The notes beneath the pieces are model-generated. The model did no database searches, was not told the origin of the DNA, and saw only the letters and a program-made list of their open reading frames with translations. Source: an uncultured Sulfuricurvum sp. (GTDB lineage Bacteria; Campylobacterota; Campylobacteria; Campylobacterales; Sulfurimonadaceae). From it: a stretch of 29,635 bases of DNA. Position 1 is the stretch's first letter. Every line of letters begins with the position of its first letter. A program made the translations under genes and the position numbers. This document shows positions 1 through 8,500 of the stretch, in pieces. The stretch lies in assembly GCF_937936435.1 (NCBI RefSeq), contig NZ_CALDDG010000143.1:1-29635 (forward strand). The letters run 5' to 3'.

Positions 1-709
1 AACGTTGTACCGAATCGATTTGCCGTTTGGTTCCGGTGATCGTCACGACTGCGGCATCGCGGTTAACCAGAGTTTTATTGATGTTCGGATCATACTCTTC
101 ATCGACTTGCAAGATTTGTTGGATATGCTCGCGCATTTGATCCCAGAAGGTAAAGGTAGAGATAGCCCGTACATTGGTATAGTCCGTATTGGATCCGCTC
201 CCGGAGTTGTTGGAATTTGAACCGGAAGAGCTGTAGTTGTTATTATTCGAAGAACTGCCGCTGTATCCGTTACTATTACTGGTTGCCGCACCCGTATTGG
301 TTCCGGGCCCGACCGTAATCGATTTGGTCGATTCGGTAATCAGTTCGGACATATTGATATAGTCGATATTGAGATTGACTGTTTTATTGTAGGTAACCCG
401 TACGACTCCTTTGGACGCGTCATAGGTATAAAAAAGATTGTGTTCGTCGAAGATGAACGCAAACAGCTCGGAGAGACTGAAATCTTGAATATTGACCATA
501 TCCAAAGGTTGAGACAAGCGTTGTTTCGCCCGTTGATCTTCAAAAATGACACTGATCTGACATGTCTGAGCGACGTCACGTACGAGATCCATCAGTGTCA
601 GAGCCGATCCTCGGTTTTGGTAGGCACTTAGGCTGAACCGTTTGTTATCACACTCCTGCGCTTGAAGGAGAGTTGCGATAAGCAGTAGGAGTAAAAAGAT
701 TTTTTTCAT
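1..709 (-). CDS. mshL: MshL/PilQ-like secretin, N-terminal part (cut by left window edge)
   Basis: This reading frame is open from an ATG at 709 to the left edge, so about 236 residues are visible. It starts with a signal peptide (MKKIFLLLLLIATLLQAQ). A secretin/TonB N-terminal (STN)-like segment follows at about residues 30-110. Next come an MshL-like stretch around NLNIDYINMSELI, a Ser/Asn/Gly-rich low-complexity linker at roughly residues 138-175, and the start of an N1/KH-like secretin domain ending in VTITGTKRQIDSVQR. Secretins form the outer-membrane pore of type IV pilus and type II secretion machines; the pore-forming C-terminal domain lies outside the window. The start codon overlaps the stop of the upstream mshK-like gene (ATGA), which suggests translational coupling. 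PilQ or GspD are alternative names; the neighbours favour MshL. Confidence 0.82.
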   Translation of the reverse strand, partial: MKKIFLLLLLIATLLQAQECDNKRFSLSAYQNRGSALTLMDLVRDVAQTCQISVIFEDQRAKQRLSQPLDMVNIQDFSLSELFAFIFDEHNLFYTYDASKGVVRVTYNKTVNLNIDYINMSELITESTKSITVGPGTNTGAATSNSNGYSGSSSNNNNYSSSGSNSNNSGSGSNTDYTNVRAISTFTFWDQMREHIQQILQVDEEYDPNINKTLVNRDAAVVTITGTKRQIDSVQR

Positions 710-1056
710 GGAAGTTCCTTTGTCCCGAGTACGTGGCGGGTTGGGGTGACACTGATCATCGTGAGGCGGTTTTCATCTTTAAACCCGACGAAATTGTTTT
801 GGATGTATGTGATCTCTTTATTGTTGACACGGTCTCCGATTTTGTACCATGCACCGTTGATATAGGCTTTATTGTTCATGATAGCACTGACGACTGTCGG
901 AACGGGAGCTTCGGTAATCATCGGCGGAGGAGGAATCAGGCCGTTTGCAGATGATACGGTTTTAGCCGTTTTACGAAACGGGTCGTACATCTTGGCGTGT
1001 ACGAATGGAGTCCAGGAAAGTAAGATAATGCTCAGGATTAACAAGGTTCGTCTCAT
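706..1056 (-). CDS. mshK: MshK-like (PilP-like) pilus biogenesis protein
   Basis: This is a 116-residue exported protein. A signal peptide (about residues 1-21, ending VHA) is followed by a proline-rich stretch (LIPPPPMITEAPVP, about 40-54). A compact beta-rich C-terminal part then reads INGAWYKIGDRVNNKEITYI. That part resembles the small periplasmic domain of PilP/GspC/MshK proteins, which link the inner-membrane platform to the secretin. It overlaps the PilO-like gene upstream and the secretin downstream by four bases each. The order MshI-MshJ-MshK-MshL is the conserved MSHA order and is the main support for the name, because sequence identity in this family is low. Confidence 0.68.
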   Translation of the reverse strand: MRRTLLILSIILLSWTPFVHAKMYDPFRKTAKTVSSANGLIPPPPMITEAPVPTVVSAIMNNKAYINGAWYKIGDRVNNKEITYIQNNFVGFKDENRLTMISVTPTRHVLGTKELP

Positions 1057-1682
1057 AGAGAGACCCCCATATAGAGGATGACGGCTTTAAAGCGGGGTTT
1101 TTCTTCATCCGAGCTGATTTGGACGTTTTGAATCTGTATCAAGCCGTGTTGGCTTTCGATAAACGTTAGAAAATCGGCAATGGCGATAAAATTGCCGGTA
1201 CCGGTAATTGTCAGAATTTTATATTCGCGCACTTTTCCGAAGAAGTTTTTGTCGCTTTCTTCGGATTCCATCATTTCGATCTTGAGTCCGAGACGGACCG
1301 AACGCTCTAATAACAGATCGAGCGTTTTAGCGTATTGGCGATTATCGAAAAGCATCTCTCCCGAAGCCGCCATTTGGAGTAAAAGCGCTTGCTTGTCTGT
1401 TTCGAGCGAAGCGGTTTTTCTCTCCTCTTTGACAATCATTTCGGCTGTTTGCACGATCTTGGATTTATACGCTTCCGGAGAATTTTCGTTTATTTGTCTA
1501 GAGAGTGCACTGTTTTGCTCGTCTAGCGTATTGAGTTCATCAACCGCATCGGAGAGGTAAAACATCCATCCCATCAAAATGATTCCCAACGCACTTCCGA
1601 TAGATATCATCCACTGCTGAGCGGGAGTATATTTTTGTAACTGCTCGTCAAGATTTTCCATTTGAACTTCCAAAGTACTCAT
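1053..1682 (-). CDS. mshJ: MshJ/PilO-like inner-membrane pilus assembly protein
   Basis: This 209-residue protein has a short cytoplasmic tail, one membrane segment at about residues 26-44 (MISIGSALGIILMGWMFYL), and a coiled-coil stalk at about 45-110. A ferredoxin-like globular domain follows at about 115-209, with the pattern YKILTITGTGNFIAIADFL that is common in PilO/GspM/MshJ proteins. Such proteins dimerise with a PilN-type partner and align the pilus motor with the periplasmic complex. The ATG overlaps the stop of the mshI-like gene (ATGA). The architecture is clear; the choice between the names MshJ and PilO depends on context. Confidence 0.75.
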   Translation of the reverse strand: MSTLEVQMENLDEQLQKYTPAQQWMISIGSALGIILMGWMFYLSDAVDELNTLDEQNSALSRQINENSPEAYKSKIVQTAEMIVKEERKTASLETDKQALLLQMAASGEMLFDNRQYAKTLDLLLERSVRLGLKIEMMESEESDKNFFGKVREYKILTITGTGNFIAIADFLTFIESQHGLIQIQNVQISSDEEKPRFKAVILYMGVSL

Positions 1683-3136
1683 CGGGTCACCGTCACCAGA
1701 CTGTTATAAAAACCGTTATCGAGTTTGATCTCGCGGGTTTGGACATCCTGATAGCCGCGGGTGTACATTCCCCGCATAAATTTGGCGATGTCGTCTCGTT
1801 TGCGGTCATCGGCGATGATGTGGAGATTCATGATTTTTGAACCGTTTTGTTCCATCAGCATCGTCCCAAGCCCGTAGCGGCCCAACTCCGAGGTAGCATC
1901 GAGCAGAAATTGTTGGCGGGAGGCATGCATGTCGCGCACGAGCGTTGCCGTCTCTTCGGCTCCGTGATAGAGAGAAATCTCTGTTTCGAGGGCTTCGCTT
2001 TTTGCCTGTTGAGTTTTAAGCTGTGCCGTATTATGTTTGAGGGTTGATGCGAGTTCGGTCGTCTTTTTTTTGAGTTCATCCAAATGAGCGCTGAGTGCAT
2101 CGTATTCATTTTGCTTGGAGTATATCATTCCTCCGATTCCGATGGAGAGGAGAACGACAAGTGCCAAAGCACCTCCGACGATAAAGGTGAATCTGCCGCT
2201 TTCGCGCTGATACCACGGAGCTTTGCGCAGATATGGCGATAGGTTGAACCCTTTCTGCGGCGGGAGTGCAAAAAAGTCGGCACATAAGGCGTCATGGATG
2301 TTTCCGGGTGGGGTATTATCGCGTACAATCGGCAATATTGAAATCTCATTGATGCCGTAGGCATTAAAAATCCCTCCGATGCCCGGAATCGTTTTGCCTC
2401 CGAAATCAAGATAACAGTTGTCGATACCGCTAAGGCCGAAAAGACCCCGTTTGTGGTTGATCGTATGGACGATACGCTCAATGTTTTTTGCAATCCGTTC
2501 TTGAAGAAGGATATATTTGTTGAGTTCTTCAGGGAGGTAATTTTCTTCGATAAGCCCTTTGGTCGAGAGGAAGTTTTTAAGTTTGTTTAAATCCAATCCG
2601 GTTTCGACCGCTATAGAGGCAAGGGTTTCGATACTCCGGTGAGCGATATAACGTCCCTCTTGATAGATCGCGGCATAGGCCTCTTCGTCTCCCCAGTAGA
2701 GGAAGAGGTCATTTTGCAGCGGCAATGTTGGGTAAAGCGCTCCGTAAACCATAAAGCCCGGGACGATCGTATCGATGACGGGCGATTTGGTCAAAGACTC
2801 GGCAAAGTACTCATCGGCTTTTAGATGCGAGAGGGCGAATACTTCGACCAGAATGCTCTCTTCCGTCGCAATAGAATGACGGATAAAGTCGATGGTATAC
2901 TCTTCGTCCGCACTTAGATTCCCCTCTTCGAACATTCGGATTTCCACTTGAATCCGAAGCTCTTCCTCGCTCAGGCGGTCGGGAAGTTTTAGAGTATGGG
3001 TACTGAGAAGAGAGATGGGAATAACGGCACCGGAACGAAGCGTTTTACACTCATTCGGTGAAGGTTGATTGAATACTCCGTTTAGGTACGTGCGGAGTTT
3101 ATCATGTTCTACAAAAAGTACTTTTTGTTCTTCCAT
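1679..3136 (-). CDS. mshI: MshI-like protein (GspL/PilM-like domain fused to PilN-like domain)
   Basis: From the ATG at 3136 the product is 485 residues. The first ~300 residues form a soluble region resembling the actin-like fold of PilM/GspL (for example LFLYWGDEEAYAAIYQEGRY). A membrane segment lies at about 316-339 (FTFIVGGALALVVLLSIGIG). A long coiled coil follows at about 345-410, and then a small PilN-like domain that ends the protein. The fusion of PilM-like and PilN-like parts is typical of MshI. A GTG at 3151 would add five residues but lacks a ribosome site; the ATG has only a weak, close AGGG. The gene follows a 44-58 base gap, the only real gap in this operon. Confidence 0.72.
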   Translation of the reverse strand: MEEQKVLFVEHDKLRTYLNGVFNQPSPNECKTLRSGAVIPISLLSTHTLKLPDRLSEEELRIQVEIRMFEEGNLSADEEYTIDFIRHSIATEESILVEVFALSHLKADEYFAESLTKSPVIDTIVPGFMVYGALYPTLPLQNDLFLYWGDEEAYAAIYQEGRYIAHRSIETLASIAVETGLDLNKLKNFLSTKGLIEENYLPEELNKYILLQERIAKNIERIVHTINHKRGLFGLSGIDNCYLDFGGKTIPGIGGIFNAYGINEISILPIVRDNTPPGNIHDALCADFFALPPQKGFNLSPYLRKAPWYQRESGRFTFIVGGALALVVLLSIGIGGMIYSKQNEYDALSAHLDELKKKTTELASTLKHNTAQLKTQQAKSEALETEISLYHGAEETATLVRDMHASRQQFLLDATSELGRYGLGTMLMEQNGSKIMNLHIIADDRKRDDIAKFMRGMYTRGYQDVQTREIKLDNGFYNSLVTVTR

Positions 3137-3194
3137 ATCCCTGCTTACCACGTTTTTTTTATATGCGTTATATCGGCAAAATTAAAAAATAAAA

Positions 3195-3644
3195 TTAGTT
3201 ATTGCAAGGGATTATAGCATATCCCGTTCCGTTAAATAGGCGAATGGTGCTGTTTTTATCACTATTTTTAAAAGTTATGTTCATATCTGTTTGTATTAGC
3301 GTATTTAATGTTATAGAATTGCCCTCATGCGGACGGCCTATACCGTCAAAACAAAGAGTTGTGAGATTCGGATTAGTAGGGTAATCGATAGTAATGGTTG
3401 ATCTGATAGTGTGAGTAGGCGTTGCATTATTGGAAAGAGCATTGGGCGTCAATGTAACGCAGCCGGAGGGGTCATACGCATCAAAACCGAGCGCGCGGTA
3501 TCGGGCCTCTTTGAGCATTAGAAGGGTATATTGGGCATCCTGACGAGCGTAATCGGGACGGCTTAGATAAAAACCGATACCGCTGAGGACACCGATGAGG
3601 ACAATGACAAAGATCAACTCGATTAATGAAAATGCATTTCTCAT
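3195..3644 (-). CDS. GspH/FimT/MshC-like type IV prepilin
   Basis: This 149-residue protein has a four-residue leader and a prepilin core MRNA|FSLIELIFVIVLIGV. The predicted cleavage is after Ala4, with Phe at +1 and the expected Glu at +5. A single N-terminal hydrophobic helix is followed by a globular domain. Near the end of that domain, CFDGIGRPHEG resembles the F-x-x-x-G-x-P/G signature of GspH/FimT minor pseudopilins, and two cysteines (in TTLCFD and IIPCNN) may pair. Its start overlaps the stop of the preceding MshP-like gene. It is likely a minor pilin that primes or tips the fibre. Whether it is MshC or another minor pilin cannot be settled from sequence alone. Confidence 0.75.
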   Translation of the reverse strand: MRNAFSLIELIFVIVLIGVLSGIGFYLSRPDYARQDAQYTLLMLKEARYRALGFDAYDPSGCVTLTPNALSNNATPTHTIRSTITIDYPTNPNLTTLCFDGIGRPHEGNSITLNTLIQTDMNITFKNSDKNSTIRLFNGTGYAIIPCNN

Positions 3645-4078
3645 GGGTGTTGCAAACTCCTTCGTTCCAAGCGGATCGGATGGAGGACCTTGCTGTTATT
3701 GTTAGCTGATGTTACGATAATACGCATACTGATGATTCCGTTGGATTTTGCGTATTGGATCGATGTGTAAGGGACATTATTACAGCTGCTTCCGTCTGCG
3801 AGATAGTAGTGTTCGATAATGACGTTGGCATCAAATTTGCCGTCCGAAGAGTGTACGGTAAGGCCGGGAAAACAGCTTCCGTCGGTACGAGAGTAACCGC
3901 TGATTTCCAGCAAGGCGGCCTCTGTAGCGCTTTGGAGAAAAAGTTCCGCCTGCTCTCTCGTGTAGCTGTCGGCATAATGTTGTGCCCCCAAAGATGCGTA
4001 ACGCATGGTGACGGTTACGATTCCTCCGATAAAGAGGATGATGAGCAGTACCTGCGGCAGTCCGAATGCGTGGCGCAT
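3641..4078 (-). CDS. mshP: MshP/PilX-like minor prepilin lacking Glu+5
   Basis: This 145-residue protein begins MRHA|FGLPQVLLIILFIGGIV, which looks like a prepilin leader plus hydrophobic helix. However, position +5 is Gln, preceded by Pro+4, instead of the usual Glu. The segment YTREQAELFLQSATEAALLEI after the helix resembles MshP/PilX/GspK-type proteins, in which Glu+5 is often missing and which are thought to cap the fibre. Two cysteines lie in SCFPG and SSCNN. The ATG overlaps the upstream stop by one base (TAATG). Size and position after an MshO-like gene match MshP. Confidence 0.68.
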   Translation of the reverse strand: MRHAFGLPQVLLIILFIGGIVTVTMRYASLGAQHYADSYTREQAELFLQSATEAALLEISGYSRTDGSCFPGLTVHSSDGKFDANVIIEHYYLADGSSCNNVPYTSIQYAKSNGIISMRIIVTSANNNSKVLHPIRLERRSLQHP

Positions 4079-4950
4079 TAGAACACAACCTTTTGTTTGG
4101 ATAATCGTACGGGGTTGGCGGTCATTTTTCCAGCAGTAGCATTCATGTCTATTCCCAAACGAATTGTTCCATTGATGAGACGTGCGTTAAATGCATTTAC
4201 ATTAAGTGAAAGAATACTGATTTTTCCGTTTGCGCAAAAGTTTTCATTATTCCATGGACGGTAATCGTAGAAAAGTAACAGAGTATTATCATTTATATTA
4301 GTAGGGAGATTTGGACAGGATAAAGTTTTGACATCAGCTTTACGTGTCACTGCATAAGCGGTATCGACCAAATAGTATTTTTCATAAATAGTATCAATTG
4401 TAGTGGTATCGGCAAGTTGGATAAGATTATTATTAATAGAGTTTATTTTATAGGCTTCATTTGCTATACCATTTTCAAAACTACCTGCAAATATTAGCCC
4501 AAGATCGTTGATATTAAAGGTTCTATGCCATTTTGCACTTTGATTATTTTCAAAAGTAATTTTGAAAGTATTAGGAGTATAAAGTGTTTTTGTCGCACGA
4601 TCAGTTTGTGAATTATCCAGATCAATAAATCCACTGTATGTACCTGCTAAATAGCTTTCACTTGCCGTACCGTACCATTGTAATATTGTTTTATTAGTTG
4701 TTGCTTCATCTAATAAAACACAATCTAAAGTATTAGTACATCCTTTGAGTGACATCGGTGCACGGTTATAGAGCATGAGACTAAGTTGATCTAGAGCACT
4801 TTGTGAATCAAGTGAGAGAGTAGTAAGAATTTTGGCTTTTTCACTTCGTAATGTAATCGCTTCGAATGCTTTAAACATTCCTATCGAGAGTATTCCGGTA
4901 ATCGCAATAGTAATAATAATCTCTATAAGGGTATAAGCGTGACGACGCAC
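4078..4950 (-). CDS. mshO: MshO/PilW-like minor prepilin
   Basis: This is a prepilin-like protein of about 290 residues. The core is HA|YTLIEIIITIAITGIL, with Glu at +5, Tyr at +1 and Ala at -1. The rest is a large globular region without obvious repeats, with cysteine pairs in KGCTNTLDCV and LSCPN. Two starts are possible. An ATG at 4959 sits one base from AAGGA, which is too close. A GTG at 4950 is nine bases from the same AAGGA and gives the leader MRRHA, matching the MRxA/G leaders of the neighbouring prepilins, so I prefer GTG. Length and the D-O-P-like gene order suggest MshO. Confidence 0.7.
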   Translation of the reverse strand: MRRHAYTLIEIIITIAITGILSIGMFKAFEAITLRSEKAKILTTLSLDSQSALDQLSLMLYNRAPMSLKGCTNTLDCVLLDEATTNKTILQWYGTASESYLAGTYSGFIDLDNSQTDRATKTLYTPNTFKITFENNQSAKWHRTFNINDLGLIFAGSFENGIANEAYKINSINNNLIQLADTTTIDTIYEKYYLVDTAYAVTRKADVKTLSCPNLPTNINDNTLLLFYDYRPWNNENFCANGKISILSLNVNAFNARLINGTIRLGIDMNATAGKMTANPVRLSKQKVVF

Positions 4951-4952
4951 TT

Positions 4953-5597
4953 TTACCATTCCTTATGGTTAATTTGAATATGGCCGATATTGTATGCAGT
5001 GTAATTTAAATCGACAATACAATTTTCTTTAGCCGGATCATAGAATTTATGAGCAATGTTATAGCCTATTTTAACCTGAATAGTTTTTGTATTCGTTGTT
5101 CCGGTTGTTGATCCAATTCCATTGTCAGGAGTATAGATTACCGTTGTACCGATAGTGTATTTAGGAGTATTGTCACATCCCCCTGTCGCTACGGTTATAG
5201 TTCCATTAAAGTCATCAATATCGTTATAATCATTCATCGCAATATTATCATGTCCTAATGAAGAAGCCGATAAAAGCAAACCATTGCCACTCAATCGGCA
5301 GTTTCGGCTTCCGATAAATCCGCCTAATCGGTAATAAGCTTCTATATTAGAGAGGTTGCAATCATAATTATTGTGATTTGTGACACTTAAAATTTGGTCA
5401 TTGTCAGTATTTTTTTCATCCCATGGAAGATTAATAATTGAGCCGATTTTTGCCATAGCGTTGTACATTGCTTCTTCTTTAATAATTACCTTTGTACTTT
5501 GGTTCATCGACATAATAAGACGAGGAATGACGGTAAAAACGATCCCGATTATTACCATTGATAATATTAGTTCTATGAGGGTAAGTCCTTTTCTCAT
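4953..5597 (-). CDS. MshD-like minor prepilin
   Basis: This 214-residue protein begins MRKG|LTLIELILSMVIIGIV. It is a standard class III signal with Gly at -1, Leu at +1 and Glu at +5, followed by a hydrophobic helix. The globular part is rich in Asn, Asp, Thr and Cys (for example NYDCNLS, SRNCRLS, GGCDN, ENCIVD) and could hold disulfides. The ATG overlaps the stop of the giant upstream gene (ATGA). Position in the block suggests a minor pilin of MshD type. It is the only one of the four prepilins here with the canonical Gly at the cleavage site. Confidence 0.7.
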   Translation of the reverse strand: MRKGLTLIELILSMVIIGIVFTVIPRLIMSMNQSTKVIIKEEAMYNAMAKIGSIINLPWDEKNTDNDQILSVTNHNNYDCNLSNIEAYYRLGGFIGSRNCRLSGNGLLLSASSLGHDNIAMNDYNDIDDFNGTITVATGGCDNTPKYTIGTTVIYTPDNGIGSTTGTTNTKTIQVKIGYNIAHKFYDPAKENCIVDLNYTAYNIGHIQINHKEW

Positions 5598-8500
5598 CGA
5601 AATACTTTAATTCCTTTTTGAATAGTATTATTGGCCGGCTCCATATCAAAGTCACTTCCCCCGAATACACCGCTGTTGACTCCTTTTGTCGTTTTTAACG
5701 TATCGGCGTTGGGGGTGTTGAAGTATCGATATAAGAAGCAAGGGTGCTGTTTGCATGTTGTGCCATTCGCATAGCTATAGGAGTTTTTTTGAGAATACCA
5801 AAGCCATGTCGGAATAGTGAGATGGATATATTTTGGATCGGTAATTTGATTAGGGTTGTTAATTTGAATAGATTGGATACCGTTTTGTGGAATTGGTGTT
5901 GAATCGATGCTAATTGTTGTTGAAGTGCCTGTTAGTGTTGATGTCGGAAAGTCATCGCCTGAAAGAATGGAACCGAAAATATTATCATCTTGATATGTAT
6001 TACGGTACCAATGTAGAACATTTTGAGGCATTCCGCTCACATACCCGGTCGGTATGGTGCTGTAGACTTCAAATTCGATAGGATTCGGAGCAGAGGCTTC
6101 GTTGGTCGTAACATCATAGGCTCGAACACGACCGTAGATAAACGTTGCATCATCTGTAGGAATTCCTGTGCCGCTGGCATCAGCATCAGTAACAAGGACA
6201 GTATTAACAGTGAGATTAAAAGGATTAACGGGTTTTGTTTCGTTACGGTCAAAATTGAGTAAGACAGTGAGATTTGCCGTTCCGTTCGTATCGGTTCCAA
6301 AAATCGTTTTAGGAAGATTCATCAAATTAAAGGCAGTTGCGGAGGTTTCGACACTGCCTGAAGAAGATGTGTTGGTTTCAAAATAGATTAGTTTTGTTAA
6401 ATTAGACGTCGGCGTGATTGATAAGGTATTGTAATCGATGGCATAGTATGTCGATTTTGCGTAACACTCCGTATTATAGTTTTTGGTAGTGGTGTTTGCA
6501 TCACTTTTAGCGGTAATGATTAGTGCGAGTTGCGCGGACATATTTAGATCATTTGAAAGATAAGTAAAACCGTTTCCGGCATTGGATAAAGTAGCATTGA
6601 CGTCAAAATGGTCTGGTATGATCGTAATATGACTTTGAAAACGTCCGATTGGTAAATCGGAGGCTTGGGTATAGTATCCTGCTATATCGGCATCGTCACA
6701 ATCGATGTTGGCATACATTGATCCGCACGGCTTTTCTAGGTCAGAGATATTGATATCGAGTATTCCGACTTCACTGTATCGGGCAGTTAAAACTTTTGAT
6801 CCGTCTATAAATGAAAAAAGATTAAGAGAAGGTGTCGATGTAAATGATCCCATTGTGCAAATCGGTTTTTGCTCAGCAATAGAGACATCAAAGCTGCCTC
6901 CGACAGTTTCATTATAGTCAAGTGACGGTATGCTGCTTGCATTGGGAGCGGAAAAAGTGATATTAAAATCTTTTCCGGCAACAGCAATAGGGGCATTGAT
7001 CGCAAACGATGCGGGACGGATGGCGAAACGGTCACTGGAGAGAGTCGCGTTATCTTCGCTCCCGACGGTGAACGTACCGCTGAGGTCACTTTTTTTCCAT
7101 GCGATTTTAGCCGCGGCATTTTTGGTGGCACTTAATGAGGCAAAAGTATATATTGTGCTTTGCAGAGGATTCCAAACGCTACAACTGCGGTCTCCAAGCT
7201 GATTGCCGGAAATAGTGTCGATGATTTGTACACAAACGGTGCCGTTAAAATCTTGTAAAGCGGTGTTGGAAGTATTGAGCGATGCGACACTCAGAGTAAA
7301 CGGTTGATTGACGATTTTGGTCGAGATGTTACGGTCGCTTATGGTACGAAATGAATCCCACGCATCGAAAGAGTATCGTTTTGGAGTAGTAAATGCCCCT
7401 CCGATAACTCGAATATTATCGATCCAGCTACCTATAGAATCGTCTGATGCAGCCGGTTCTTCAAAAGTAAGAGTGTCTAATCCGGATGTCCCTACCACCT
7501 CAATCTGGGCCGTTTGCCATTTTGTCGTCAACCCATCTACACTGGCGATTTCGACACCGTTCCATTTTGCTATGATCCCTTCTTTATAAGAAGTGGACCG
7601 TTTCCGATAGTCAAATTGGATAATATATGTTTGATCTTCTGTCGTATCAAGAGTTTGCCAAATTTTATCGATATGATTACTGGCTCCGTCGAGTTCGACA
7701 AAAACGCTTCCGTCGCTCGCAGCAGGAGAAGTTGTATTTTCCCATGTTTCAATGCCATAGGCGACTTCCCAACCGCAAAGACCGCTACGTGAACGTGCAG
7801 TACCGCCGGCTACGTTATTGAAAGTAGCGATGATATTTGAATTACACAGAGTTTCAAAACTCGGATTGGCGATAAGATTCCCTCCGCTAGGGACGCAGCA
7901 GCATACTGCTGTTCGGGATGTACCGTCGTAATTAAGCCCTTGTTTCTCATTTGAGAGAATGGTTTCGATTTGTGTTTGTGATAGAGGAGTCGAAAAGACT
8001 TTTACTTCATCAATACTCCCTTTGAAGCGATTTCCTGTTTCTCCGCCATCGGGTTCTCCTCCTATGGTGGCAACACCGGTATCACTACCGCGGGAGGGAT
8101 TGTCAATTGATGAGCTTTTTTGATTGATACGAGTACCGTCGGCGTTATAAAGATACAAATAACGCTTTAAATTTGCAATATCAGTAACAGCCGCTACAAA
8201 ATACCATGTATTATTTTGTAAAACGGCATCTGAATCGATGATCCCCGAGTCGCTTTGACTTCGGTCGTAAAAGCGTATCGTGCCGCTTCCACCGTCTCCG
8301 ACACTGATGGCATAACCGCCGCTATTGGATTGATCATCTTCAAAAATTCTCTGACCCGCTTTAGTGATATCCGTTGTTTTGAACCATGCCGTAATTGTCA
8401 TATTTGACGTGAGATTTGGGAAGTTTGGTATTTCGACATATGAATCGTTATCAAAAGAAGATGGTGCATTTCCTATGATTCCGCTACTTAAAATCATGGT

